A stretch of DNA of 64,000 nucleotides, from contig NC_135549.1 in NCBI RefSeq assembly GCF_964340395.1, positions 14,937,342-15,001,341 on the forward strand, written 5' to 3'. Under the pieces are notes generated by a model. The model had not been told where the DNA came from and searched no databases. It saw only the letters and a program-made list of their open reading frames with translations. The stretch is from Glandiceps talaboti. Taxonomy: Eukaryota; Hemichordata; Enteropneusta; Spengelidae. Shown in pieces: positions 19,956 through 52,600 of the stretch. Positions within the stretch are counted from its first letter, which is position 1; each line of letters starts with the position of its first letter. The position numbers were made by a program, and so were the translations under genes.

Positions 19956-20165
19956 TAGACTGTCGACAGTCGCTCGCGCCTTTTTTCCCCCTACGTTTTA
20001 TCTAAACTCCGGTCCGGCGCAACACTAGTATAATCGCAAACTGATTTCGAGGGCCGAAGGCCGAAGGCCCTCGAAATCAGTTAGCGATTATACTAGTGTT
20101 GCGCCGGACCGGAGTTTAGATTAAACGTAGGGGGAAAAAAGGCGCGAGCGACTGTCGACAGTCTA
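19956..20165. mobile_element. 210-bp palindromic MITE with 9-bp target duplication
   Basis: The arms starting TAGACTGTCGACAGTCGCTC are nearly perfect reverse complements across about 95 bp each, with a small loop of repeated GGCCGAA. GAATATATA lies immediately on both sides (19947-19955 and 20166-20174). A 9-bp duplication with a long hairpin fits a Mutator-like non-autonomous element. Confidence 0.85.
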
Positions 20166-20532
20166 GAATATATATAGAAACACAGTATATTATTTCAATA
20201 GTATACAGGCCCATACATACATATATACATACATGTATATAGATAGTTATACATGAGTTTAAAATGATAGTCCAATTACCCATGCATATAGTTGTTTGTT
20301 TATTTTAAACTCTGTTCCTGGGCTCCCTGTGGTTTAATAGACACTCACGAGCCAGTCCAACTTTTAGTAATTCTTGTAGTTGGTAATGATTTGTAATTAC
20401 TCTCTTGTTGATGCTTGTAAGTATATATTCATTTATTGTTTATTTGTTTGTTGTCGTATGCATAACTAACTAAGCCTGAGTGCCCTGTGGTATGTAGAGA
20501 AAAGTGCATAGTGTACAGTGCATAGTGTATTA

Positions 20533-21744
20533 GGGGAGAACCATTTGATTTCTGAGGGGGGGTATGGAGGATTTTGAGAAGAAAAAAATTTGTTTCCAGG
20601 TGAACCAGAAAAAAAAATATTGATCCTGTAATGGCTTGAGAAAAAAAAATTGTCATAACAGACAGAAGTGAAAAAAAAATTTGTTACAATGCACCAGAAA
20701 TGAGCAAATTTGGAAACCTTATTCTCATGTATTCTTTGGCGGTGCGCCACCATAGGCGGCGCAAATGTTTTTAATATAAGTATAAATTCCTGTTTTTTTC
20801 CAGCACTTATCATTAAAGCATGCACTATATAGCTCTGCTTTAAACCCAAGTGCACACAAAGCTTTCATTTCCTTTTCTGACCAAAGAAAACATATTTCAG
20901 GATTTTTGTTGCAATATCTCAATGACACAGTCAATATCTGAAGGGGACTATTTGGCTTCTGTAAATTAAGACAATTTAAAAAACAAGACAGGAGTCAATA
21001 AACTAGTGTTAAAATCAATATATTTTTCTTTCAATATAAATCTCTTATAAAGATGTACAAATAAATCTTTCTCAAGTTGACAATGAAAATTGAGGAACAA
21101 CAAATATAACGAAATACAAAAAATAATATCTTCCCTGAGAACTTAGAGGAATTGACTGATTCAAAGAAAAGCAGGTTTAGAACTGATCAGAGTTGATTTT
21201 GGAACTGTTCTATAATTTAAAGTTGTAATTTAACGTTTTCACACAAATAAATTATTTTCCCCTTGATTTGCATCTTAAAGCTATTAGGTTTATTCTACAT
21301 GCTGCAACATATTGGAATGGGTCACATTACACATGCAAGATATTTTCTTCTGGTTCCTGGTACTACTATGATGGCTTAAAGGAAAGCAATTCACAGGGGT
21401 CAGGAGTACAGCACTCCCCAGATCAGTCAGCTCCTCAGGGATATTTTACCAGTCATCTTTTGTACATACAAATTTAAGTAGCAGAAGTATGGTTGGTAGA
21501 CAGACATCTTTCATACTAACTGCTAATTCTTCTACTTGCACAGAACAAGTTATTTAGAGGTACAGTTGTGAACCATTGCGACGTGGTATAGGTATGAACA
21601 GCGCATTACAAACTTAATGACTAATTAAAAAAAAATTGCACTGCTACTCCATTTGAAAAAAAAAATGACGCAGGACTGACAGTAGAAAAAAAATTCCCAT
21701 ACCTACTTCCTCCATACCCCCCCAGAAATCAAATGGTTCTCCCC
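20533..21744. mobile_element. 1.2-kb TIR element with TTA target duplication
   Basis: The left end GGGGAGAACCATTTGATTTC and the right end, its reverse complement, are flanked by TTA (20530-20532, 21745-21747). TTA plus a G-rich terminus fits the PIF/Harbinger superfamily. Subterminal parts are A-rich on one strand. No transposase was recognised. Minus-strand frames at 20466-20855 and 20725-20934 cover the left part but resemble nothing known. Confidence 0.8.
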
Positions 21745-21859
21745 TTATTTGTAATGCAAGCTACAATACCCGTCTCTGTATGTCTCTGTACACTCCCCCT
21801 AACTTGACCTTCGATGACCCTTCGAGTGATAATACCCATGATGCTCCACAGTCAACAAC

Positions 21860-38876
<17,017 letters not shown>

Positions 38877-38884
38877 AAACAAAG

Positions 38885-39170
38885 CTGATGATGTAGTACA
38901 CAAATTATGCATATTTATAATGATGTAGTAGTACATGTATGCAAATATGCAAATTTGTAATGATGTAATACACGTCATGCAAATTCTTGATGATGTAGTA
39001 GTACACATGCAAATTTGTAATGATGTAGTACACATATACAAATATACAAATTTGCAATGATGTAATACATGTGTCATGCAAATTCTTGATGATGTAGTAC
39101 ACATATGTAGAATTAACATCTACACAAACAATGAAAACTTGTAGTGATGTCATAGATGTGATGTATGAGT
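38885..39170. repeat. Tandem repeat in the SLC37A 3' untranslated region
   Basis: Diverged units of about 30-40 bp built from TGATGTAGTACAC and ATGCAAATTTGTAA begin about 10 bp after the stop codon. ATGCAAAT occurs about five times. Presumably transcribed as 3' UTR; the polyadenylation site is unknown. Confidence 0.75.
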
Positions 39171-39602
39171 AGTCTTGTTTATTTGCCAATTAAGGGCTGT
39201 ATATGTAGGTAAAATCTGTCCAAGTTCTTGAGGCTTCGGTGTTCCACCACTATAAATTCAGATCTGAGGTTGAATAAGTTTTGATATTATACAAAGTTGT
39301 CTTTCAATCTACATGGGTAGCTAAAACATATCAAAAACTCTGAGATTGTCAGAAAAGATATAGGTAGTCTATGATTGAGGATAGTAGCTATTCTTCCAGT
39401 GTCATATCATTTACAATGCCCACATACTGGTTACTTTTTGCAATATGTTTCAAGTATGTTATGTATTCTTTCTATTTGGATATACCAGTTGATATGTCTG
39501 CCCTCTTCTGCTTTCAATTGTTCTTTTTTTGGTCAAATTTTCATGTATTTGTTGAAATTTTAAAATCAGTACTTTTATTAAGGATCATAAAAAAACACTT
39601 TT

Positions 39603-42076
<2,474 letters not shown>

Positions 42077-42404
42077 ATATTAATTAATTAATTACGTTTT
42101 CTTAGTCTCTATTTGTTCAAATATATGAATTTCTTACACTGGAAAATCATTTTAATACAATAACAATAATCCAAAAACACATTCCAAAGATCAGAATGTT
42201 TGTCATGCAGTATGTGTGTGATGTTGATCTCAAGCTATTATCTGTACAATCCAATTTTGATTTCTAAATTTAGAGTCTCGAAATTGGCAGCATTGTGATT
42301 GTTCCAGAGTTGTACTTTTAATACTTCTACTTTTTCCACTATCTCACAAAAAGAAAAAGTCTTGAAAATGATAATGGAATACAGTTATCTTGATCTGGCA
42401 GTAT

Positions 42405-42575
42405 TTTAAAAAAATAAAACACTGCTATGTGTTGACCCGTCAGTGGCTCCATGCAGCAAGTTGATCGTATACTTTTTTTTATCGATTGTGAGCATTGTAT
42501 AATTCATTTTGATTTCCATACCACACTCTCTGGTAGTGTATGTAGCGTATAATAAAAATTGAATTGAATTGAATA
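42405..42575 (+). mobile_element. LINE 3'-end fragment with TTGAA tail
   Basis: TGTGAGCATTGTATAATTCA, CACTCTCTGGTAGTGTATGT and AATAAAAATTGAATTGAATT at the end look like the 3' UTR and short-repeat tail of a CR1/L2-type retrotransposon. No reverse transcriptase remains. Confidence 0.5.
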
Positions 42576-42579
42576 ATAA

Positions 42580-43975
42580 CATAGACAGGCACAAAAGTGT
42601 TGCAACTGTCGATTTAAAGTTTTGGAATCATTTCATCCCCAGAATAAATGCGATTGGATAGATTTGGGTATTGCCAACTGTACATAGCAATATAAGTCTG
42701 TATATCAAAGGGAAGGGAAATATGAAGACTAAACTAACGAAACGTTTGTTTGCTAAACAGTACTGGGTTTGAAATGTTGGTAGTTGTTGAATAGAATCAG
42801 CCGAGGGTTAGTATCAACGGACTAGAAGGTATGCGAAATTAGCATAGAAAACTCGTGGCACCATATTGATTGGGAATGACTAAAAGACGTGCTAGGAAAA
42901 TGTTGGAATAGCACGTCTCCAGGCATTCCGAAGTTCATACATACATTACAAAACATGGAATCCAGGGAAGAGATCGATTTGAATACATCAAAGGAAACAT
43001 GGGTATGGAACACTATTGGATTCTTGGAATTGGGATGGGCTATTTGATAAAAATCGGTAGGGAATGATATGATAATGATGTATATGATTTGGGAAGGTTG
43101 TGATTTAGTACTAAACGTTATTGTGGTTTCAACCCCGGGGTCTGGATCGCCTGGAAATTACAGTCATCGGAGAATAGGCGATCGCGATGACGTCGGGGAA
43201 ATGAAGAACACCGGGTTGCCACCGTGCTGACTTGAATTGCATAAATACGAGACTTAAAATGTGAAAATATTACAGTAAGAGGTCATGTAAATTCCATACA
43301 ACTGACGAGAGAGGGGTTCGGACAATAACTTTGAATATATGCATAGTGAAAAGAGAGTATGATAGTTTATTTTACGTACTGTTTGTCGTTTATAAGCATA
43401 GTTTAAATTTTATAATTGAGTTGTGGAATGTTTATCTATCTAGGAAGTGTATTTAAGAAAAAAAGATGGACTTTGTTTGTAGATGTATGTAATGTATTAG
43501 AGAGGAAATGTTACTTTATCTTTATATGAAATGGGAAAGCTCGACTTTTTTTATCAAGCTGAGTACTAAATTGAGATAAGCTTACTTTCAGTTGGAAACC
43601 AGTGGTATTTTATTTAGAGTACTGTTTTACAACGTTGTGAAAAGAACCCTTTATGTGCTGGAAGATACAATCAGTATATAGATGCGTGAACAGTGAGTGA
43701 CACGATAAATGGTGATGTGCAGGGGAAGAAGAGTTTTTAATCTATAAGCCAGGAAAGATCAGGAAAGTGTCCGGACCATAGACTATATAGTTTGAAAGAC
43801 TGTTGTCAGCAATAGTGCACCATCAGTTATATAGTGGTAATTTTATGCCGACAAACCGATACACAATCGAAATATCACAACAGTAACTGGAGATTAAACT
43901 TTTTGGTCGTGTTATTAAACTGATTCTGTCAGTTTATACATCTGCCAACGACGTTGGGAAGAGATTATATTTTCA
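42580..43975. other. Intergenic stretch
   Basis: No recognised gene. A minus-strand 63-codon frame at 42822-43013 has no family resemblance. Confidence 0.4.
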
Positions 43976-43979
43976 CCTT

Positions 43980-43980
43980 A

Positions 43981-44060
<80 letters not shown>

Positions 44061-44118
44061 GTATGTATGTATGTATGTATGTATGTATGTATGTATGTAT
44101 GTATGTATGTATGTATGT
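43980..44118. repeat. (CTGT)n then (GTAT)n microsatellite
   Basis: About 77 bp of CTGT followed by about 60 bp of GTAT. Confidence 0.95.
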
Positions 44119-45870
44119 CTGTTTCGTAGCAGGATATCTAAAAAATCATGGCTGGATTTCGATGAAACTTCGTGGGAAGATTGCCCATGAGACATGTAAT
44201 ATGAATCAAGTTGTTAGTGGAGATCAGCTTTGGTATCTGGATTACATATCATATTGAAGGCATGACGTTACAAGTTTCCGATCCATGGAGGCATTACATC
44301 TTCTTTTGTTTTTTTGTTTGTTTTGTACTGCAGCCTGGCTTATTTGGAGAGCTGCTCAGTGTTGATTGGGATATGTACTCGATCGAGTGCCTTCCGGTAG
44401 AATGATCTATAATACTCTAAACCTGTAAATTTTTGCTTAAGACTTATTTTCGTTAATTTCGCTGGAAAACAAAAACGCAAAAATAAGTAGTGACTATAAT
44501 GCCTTCTTGTGTACATGAACACAATGTACCAGTCCAGTAATTAGTGAAAACTAGTCTTTGAGAACAAGATGGAGACTAAAAGCACAACATTTTGGAGTAG
44601 TGAAAATATCAAGGTTTACATTATGTTGTTATACTCGTCATATAAATTACAAAGATCTCACAATAGCATAAATTGGTTAACGCCACAAATCAACGAAATA
44701 TCTCCTTTATAATCATTGCAATAAAAACATGTACAAATTGTCTTTCCGAATTAGCCTATATAGGTAGTCTCTCTTTCGCATTATCAACTCGTAAAAACGA
44801 TGGGATTATTTATTAAAAGATGGATTTGTTTGAATAACCACCTTCAGAATCAAAATACAGTAAATGTCTTTATTTCATACTTGGTACATGTAATCATTTA
44901 CTGTCTTTTACAGTAGGTATATATTCATTTAAAATGATAATCGTAAAAAGCCAAAATTGATAGTATTTTAACAATGGCAGAGCAAAACTTGAACAGACTA
45001 AATCTCAAGTGAAAACGACCGTTTGGGGACTACACCTAATTAATCGAAACGCAATTTTAACATAACACGACTGAATTTGTAAAACTGAGGAGATACAGAA
45101 TAGTGATTGGGTTGGTGTGTGAATCTCAGCCCAGATTATGACTGTCTTTCGAATCCCTTCGTTTGGAAATGACAATTTCTATGTTCACATACATACACAT
45201 ATTCTCCGAAAATATTAAGTTTACATGACTGCAGATTGTAGTTTCAGATTCGTTATCCTTTCAAAGGAGTCATGGTTTCCAATGAAGAGTGTCAACGTAA
45301 GAAATAAAACAACACAGTTTCAGTGGAGCTAGACAGGTGTATTGTGAAAAATGTCATGCGGAACACAAACAAAACAGACACATGCGTTGAAGATTGAAAA
45401 GAGCATCTGTAATAGCTACTACAAGTTCAAGATGTAGGCCTAATAGGTTAATTATTATACAGTGAAATGTCATCGTTGTCGTTGGAGGGCATGTGCGGGG
45501 GTGGTGTTAAATCGACTTCATAGGAAATAAACTAAACTATAAACTGTACAAGCCGATGACAAGTCGTTTTCCTTCATGAAAAGAACACAGAATAAATAAA
45601 AAGCCCTGCATTTATTTCAAAGTGATATTATGAAAAATCGAAATTTATTCATCTCGAGCTGTTTTTCTTCATTTTTTATCATTAACACGTAATAATTCCC
45701 AAAGGAATTTCCCATGGTTACAACACTAAAGAAATAAGATAAAATAACATGAAATTAATATACAGAAAATTCTAATTAAAGATAAAAATTGTAGATTCAT
45801 AATATCGAAGATACATCATATACTAACGAATTTAATTTGTAGTGTTATTGTATCGTGTCGGAACACACAC
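44119..45870. other. Intergenic stretch
   Basis: Nothing recognisable was seen on either strand: no long frame, and no strong internal repeat. Confidence 0.4.
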
Positions 45871-45876
45871 TGTGTC

Positions 45877-45910
45877 ACACACACACACACACACACACGC
45901 ACACACACAC

Positions 45911-45982
<72 letters not shown>

Positions 45983-45999
45983 ATATATATATATATATA
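45877..45999. repeat. (CA)n then (TA)n microsatellite
   Basis: About 35 bp of CA followed by about 85 bp of TA. Confidence 0.95.
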
Positions 46000-46489
46000 T
46001 TATGTGACAATATCAATAGAAGCCCCAGGCTGTTGTCATATTATTTGGTGATCTTTGTCAAATGACAAGTCTTCGTGATTGTCAATGATTAATAACGCTG
46101 ACCCATATCATATAACGTTCTACAGGTAAGATGTTCTTGAGCCGAGTCATAGTCGTCAACCTCCCTCCTGGGACAAGGAAATAACATTCGACTTTTCCTT
46201 CTTCGTTCTTCTTCATCCAACGGTCTGACTCATAAGTCAAGTTACCGACGCTTACTCATTGATGTTTTATGACAAGGTAAAATAAAACAAGGTTGCGATG
46301 CGTCAGGTTTCTCAGTCACCAACTTTCTCCGGTTAACATCACACGGGTGAAAGTATCGACTATCCAAAAGGACCTGCGAATCGATCTTATGAAAATATTT
46401 TCCAAAATATTTTGTTAGCAGTTCTGACATCTCATCAATTACTTGGAAAAGTTTCTCACGTAAACTTCTGCTTCTGTTTACCCACAAAT

Positions 46490-46676
46490 CCTAGCGAACG
46501 AAACCAACACATGCGCAGATCAAGCTTTTGTTCATTTCCAAAGCACATGGCGCGCTGGGAGAGTTCCACAACAAATGCAGAAATTGACTGAAATTCCCGG
46601 GTTATAACCGTTCAGCAGTTCTTTTACACGCCTCCATGGGTTTCTTGGCTCTCCGTTCTAGTGCAAGCAGCTAATA
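46490..46676 (+). promoter_or_regulatory. Probable FAM120-gene promoter and 5' UTR
   Basis: This is the stretch just upstream of the FAM120-type start codon. It is locally richer in G+C and CpG than its surroundings and carries ACATGCGCAG at about 46510 and GGCGCGCTGGGA at about 46548. No TATA box is evident. The transcription start is not determinable here. Confidence 0.3.
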
Positions 46677-49600
46677 ATGGGAATTCAAGGCCTTCTCGAG
46701 TTCATTGAACGCAACTGTCCGCAAGCTTGCGTGCAAGTCGATTTGCAGAAAATTGGTCGCAGTCGTAAGCGTAGTAAGACGGGCGAAAACCCGTTGTATT
46801 TGGTGATCGATGCCGACAGTTGCCTACATCGGCTTTATGGAGGGAGCTTCTCCGACTGGGTATGTGGTGGCCAGTGGAATTATATGTTTCAGTTCATCGA
46901 TAACTTAGCCAGAGCGTGCAGAAGCTCCAACATCCATCTTATCGTCTACTTCAACGGGAGTCTAGAGAAGACGCGAATGCAAGAATGGATCAAACAGCAG
47001 AGCAACGCTAGACAAACAGTGCACCAGATTCTTGCACATGTTCACAATAAAAACACGCCGCCACCGAGAATGTGGTTCATCCCACCAGTGTGTTTAGGTG
47101 AGACCCTTCATCTAATTTGCGACAGTTTTATGTACGTGTTGTTTTGCATGTGTGAATGCACAGAGTATGACGGGATTATGTCATCACTTAGAGAGGTGTA
47201 CTACAGAGATGCATGCTCATTTCAATAACTTAGATGTTTTCCGGATTCAGCAAATCTGTTAAAAAACATCAACTATACAAAAAATGATAGTTTCAGTTTG
47301 GGAATTTTATGAAAATAGATCGTACATAACTGAAAAAAACCGGAAAAAATATAGTGATCGCCTGACCACACGTGTTGTGATGTATTGGGGGTGGGGCTTC
47401 TTTCGGATATCGTTCGAGCAGAAAACAAATATATTCCCCACACAGAGAACATACACCGCCAAAAGGTTTAATAATATTTTCAAACGGAAATATTTGCAAC
47501 GAAAGATCTAGGGTAATGTTTTTGATGTATTATAGGGAAGGGTCAATTTGTTTTCATCGAAACCGTAGCACATTGACATTTATTACATTGTAATAACATG
47601 TGGAATACTTCATTCCAGTCAGGCAGCCAGTCCGTCCGTCCGTCAGTCAAATCTCATACATGTATCCATTGTTCAGACAGAGTTCTTTGTCCGGGTAGCC
47701 ATCATAACAAACTGGTAAATGGACTTCTTGGTCAGACAAAAGACAATCATGATGACTTTCTAGTGAAAAGCATTTACAGTTACAATCACTAAGAACTGTA
47801 CCTGCACAAGGTGTGAAACATTGCCCTAATATCCTGGCATGGTTGTGTTTTCGGAAGTATGTGCATTACTCATTGAGTTGCCAGTGTGCGTGATTCACGC
47901 CAGCTTTGTGCTGTGCTGTGCTGTGCTGTGCTAGCTGTGTGTGTGTACACTCAATGTGAATCATCTTTGTTATGGCTTTCTCAGTGACTAATAATTTGGC
48001 TCACTGCCAACACATGATGGCCCTAAGATACCAAATACGAGACAAAAGCTCCCAGAGAAAATATTGCAATATGCAAGTCAAAAGAGCTAGTGTTTCTATT
48101 TGGAAAAACAACAAATTTTGAAGGAGACTGCACTGACAGCTGAGCTCTTTTTGTACAAAAAAAAATGGCTCCATAGCAGAGTGCTGAAAAAATACAAATG
48201 TATTGAAAAACTTCAAATCTTCAGTGTTTATGTACATGATTAAGAATATCAAATATATCACGTTTCATTATTCTTTATTGAGCAATGCGCTGAAAATGGT
48301 GTTCATAGCATGAAAAAGTCCTTACACTGAAATACAATTTGTGGTAGAATGTCGTGTAGAAGAAGCCAGTCAAATTGTGATTGAATGCAAGAATTCTGAG
48401 AAAGCACAAAACATTACGTCATTCTGTAAGGGTCTGTTTGGGTGATTGTATAACTGTAAGTGTTTTACGTTGCATCATGCATTGATTGAAATGCATGGCG
48501 TGTCAGCATTCAGCTAATGTCAAACATTGATATGTCAAAAAAATTCGATAATTATTTTAACCTATTTTTGTGCAAGTTTTTTGCTAGTGGAAAAAGAAGG
48601 GAGACATATACTCAAGGTGCAAATAAAATGCAGGCTTACAGAAAGTGAAAAGTATGCACTTGATGATTTGAGGATGAGGAGCTCTGGTTTGTATGCTTGG
48701 TAGAATTCTGTTTACGTTACTCTGACACCATTGTCATTCAAATTTTCCGACATTACTGAATAGGTACAGATAAAGTAGGTAGGTCTGTGTCAATTCTGGG
48801 GATGTTTTTGTTACCAAAGAAACTTGGATTTAAATATTGTTTTCAGTTGTCAACAGTGGATAGATAGCTAGACTGACTGAGAAGGTAAATATTGCAAAAA
48901 AGAGAAAATTCTGACAAAGAATTTCAAATGGTGTCATAAAATAAGAACAATTAATAACGATGTGAAATGGAACTACAATAATAAATGTATTAATCAGTAA
49001 TCTATTGAATTTAGTAGACATGAAAATGTAATATTTAATTGTAGATTTTGGTGTGGAATATTGAATAATCATACAATATTCATTTCTAGTTATGGCGCCG
49101 TTGTACCTTTATGTATCTTGTCTTCTAATACATCATGAATGGCTCTTTTAAAGTCGTTCTAATTTAAAAAGAAGACTACTTTCAATTTTGGTTTAAGAAT
49201 TTCCTTGAACTTGATGATTTTAAACCACGGCCGGAATCTTATAAGAAAAGATTGATAACTGTATGAAAATTCTACAAATGTGTGTGTGATGAAAAATATT
49301 TGCAGTTAACAACTAAAATGTAAAAAAAAAATATTCTTTTTCTTTCAAATGATAGGTATGGTAAGTCATATCTGTAGAGCAAACCGTGAATCGCAGTGGT
49401 TTGTTCACTGATGTTTTCTCTGACATGATTACAATATATATTTAAAATAAAGTTAAAAAAAATACAATGGCATGTTGAACATTGAATTTATTATATGATG
49501 ACAGTTGATGGTTAAACAGCACAATTTATGTAGTTCATGACTAAAAACAAAAGTACGAGGATTTTTGTATATTTCGTTTGTATTAGTAAGACATATTTTT

Positions 49601-52600
49601 GTAAATTATTATGAATATATTATCTTGGTGTTTGGAAATCTAAATATATTGTAGGCAATTAGGTATAATTTTTTGAAGTTAAAAAAAAAGATACATTTTT
49701 CTTGTTTGATTGTTTTTCTCTGGCTATCGTAATCTCTGAGAAGTTGTTTTATTGACCTTTGAAAATTGAGTATTGTGACTTGTCCCTTTTGCTAAATTCA
49801 ATAATTGTAGCATTTGCTGTGATATTGAGGGTTTTTTCAGCTGTTTTTGGGCTTTTTGTCATTCCGATATTTAACTGGAAGCAAACGCTACAATTCCTAT
49901 AATGTAAATGCAAATAGACGGATGTGATTCAGATCCGAATCGCAAAGTTGGGGGAATTTTTCTGCTAAATTACACCATACCTGCCAAAAAATCGGACATT
50001 TCCTAACTCCAACATTAATTACGGAGTTTTCAAGACCCAAGAAATGTTCAGAGGTACCCTAATCCCGTCAAAATCGGCAAAAGTAGCAACGCATGCAGCT
50101 TTTTGAAACGGGTAGTACGCTGACAATCTCACTCACGTTTTTCAGCGTGATCTCATCTATTTGCGTTTACGTTACAGGAATTGTAGCATTTGCTTCAAGT
50201 TAAAAATGCACCAAAACAGCAGAAAAACCCTGAAAATCACAGCAAACGCTAAAATTATTGCAGCTAGTTTGATACTGATTGTGTCAGGAAACTATATCAG
50301 TGTATACCACATAAAAGTCTGTTTCTCACTCTAATTAATAACATACACACTGCGATCAATCAGCGCACTGTTGGCCGCCATAAATCAAAAACTTGAAATT
50401 CCTTTATCTTAGCAATCAAGATTAATGGACGAGATACCTTAAGAAAACTTTGAATTTAATAACAGCTCTTGAGTTGTGTTGGTACAGGTATGTTTTGAAG
50501 ACTTGATGGCCTTTATTGGATTGTCTGTCCTTGTAATTCACATTCTGTCTATCCAAGTAAAATGATCTATGTACAAGGATAAGATTATGGAATGTTGACG
50601 TCAACAGAGACAAAAATACAGACTGCAGTTATTGTATCGCTGGTTCAGTTTTCATAACATGTCTCCACCGTATTGCAAAAAAACTAAGCCAGTGTGATGG
50701 ACCGACAAGTGTAATCATATCTGAAACTCGGCAGGTCTTTCAAAAAATGTTCAGTCTTTACAGTGAAGTGATAAAACTACAATATTTATGTGAAAGAGAT
50801 TGAGGCAGTTGTGTAGGTGTATTGATATAGTGGGTAGTTAGTGAAAAAATTAAATGGCCACACATTTCAATTTGCTGACAATTGTTGTTGAGGTATTAAG
50901 TCATAAAAATGGCTTCCCTGCAGTTTAAACTGTTGGTAGTAACAAGTAATGTTGTATTATGCAAAATCAGTACATATTAGTTAGTGATATTGTACAAATT
51001 GCTAAATTATGGGATAAATTTTACGTTTGCAACATATTTGTTTAAATATGATTTAGTTCCACACATACTTTGATAAATAATATTTTTCTATGTAGATCAG
51101 TTTGTACATACATGTATATCAAAAAAAAAAGGATGAAAACATATTTATTGCTACGTTGTACAACATCATGAACATGGATACACGCAGGATAGTAGACTGC
51201 TGGAATTAGAGTGACAAATTTAGGTTGTGTTAGGGGGTATAATCCTATCTCCCCCCCCCCCCCATGCAGATGTAACTACCTAGGTTGATAGTAAGTGTTT
51301 TGTTTGTATTTAAAGGATCACAGACTTTGTAAATGTTTTATATATTAAACGAATATATGAATATGTAATGAGAATTGTGTGCAGCTCTGACCATTCATTT
51401 GATGACATCACTTATTGTTGAGACATTTCACCTTGTGTATTTCAGATACCACTATCCGACTTGCCTTGCTGCAGTGTGGCATCACAGTTGTCAATAGTTT
51501 TAGTGACCACATTCAGGAAGTCATTGGCTATTGTCGCGACTACGGTTGCCACGGAATCTTGGCCCAGCACTCTGAGTACTGTATCTTTGATCCACCCAAA
51601 CTCTTTTCCTCTCACCAACTGAAATTAACAAGAAGTGGCAACCTGCTTACCAACCAGTATCTTATCGATGAGTTGGCCAAAGAACTCGATCTTAATCCAA
51701 ACAGATTTGTTATTTTTTCAGCTCTGGTCGGTAAGTTTGCACAAAACTCCTCACATTTTTTGCGGGTTTTCTACGATAAATGGTAATAGAATCATGGGAA
51801 AATCACAAAACCAGGCAGTTTCTGGTTTCAAACTTCATCCCAAACTATCAATGTACAAAGCAGGTATACAAAGCCAGATATGGGGGTAGGGTGGAGTGGG
51901 GGAATCTGGTGTTACTGATACTAGTGTATTCATGATATGTAGAAACATAACCTACAATCATCACCTAGGTAACAAGACAGTGTTCGTTCTTTGTTGTTAT
52001 TTTATACACAACCATTTCTGTACAATTCACATGTATACCAAAGATGATTATAGATATCAACAACAGTGTTCTTGCATAGGTCTGGGAACCCTGATAACAA
52101 AGGAGGGGAAGTCTGGTCAAATTTCCATACTATGTCCCATAATTTTGGTAGAGAACCCTGATAAAATGACTGGGGAACTCAGATTTTACCTACTTACATG
52201 TGTATCTTCCATGACATAAACACTGATAGGGAAACCTTGGAAAAAAAGGTAGGTTTACCTACTTATCACCCTTCACAAAAAAACTGAATGATCTTCAGCA
52301 TATTGCCAAACAATTGCAAAACAAGCCATCTATCTACAACTGCAGACATCAGACCGTGGATGAACGGAACCTGTTACAAACTGCTGGCAAAATAAACATC
52401 TGAATTGGATTAATAGCACTTGGCACAGCATATTTGACGTACAGAGACTTTTGTTACATTTCATTACTTGACAAGAACAGTTGTATGGCCACTTTACACG
52501 ATAGTTCATGTTCACAAACTTGTGACAAAGTTCCCCTGGCATTTCAGGTCATAGAAAACTGTTCTTATCAAACCATGAAATGTAATACAAACCTCTGCTG

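Noticed and set aside
20040-20080. Possible microRNA hairpin at the palindrome centre
   Set aside because: The palindrome is far longer than a microRNA precursor, has transposon-like ends and a 9-bp target duplication.
46242-46487. 81-codon minus-strand frame upstream of the FAM120 gene as a divergent gene
   Set aside because: The residues are plausible, but no family was recognised and no splice or promoter evidence was found; it may be chance in 5' flanking DNA.
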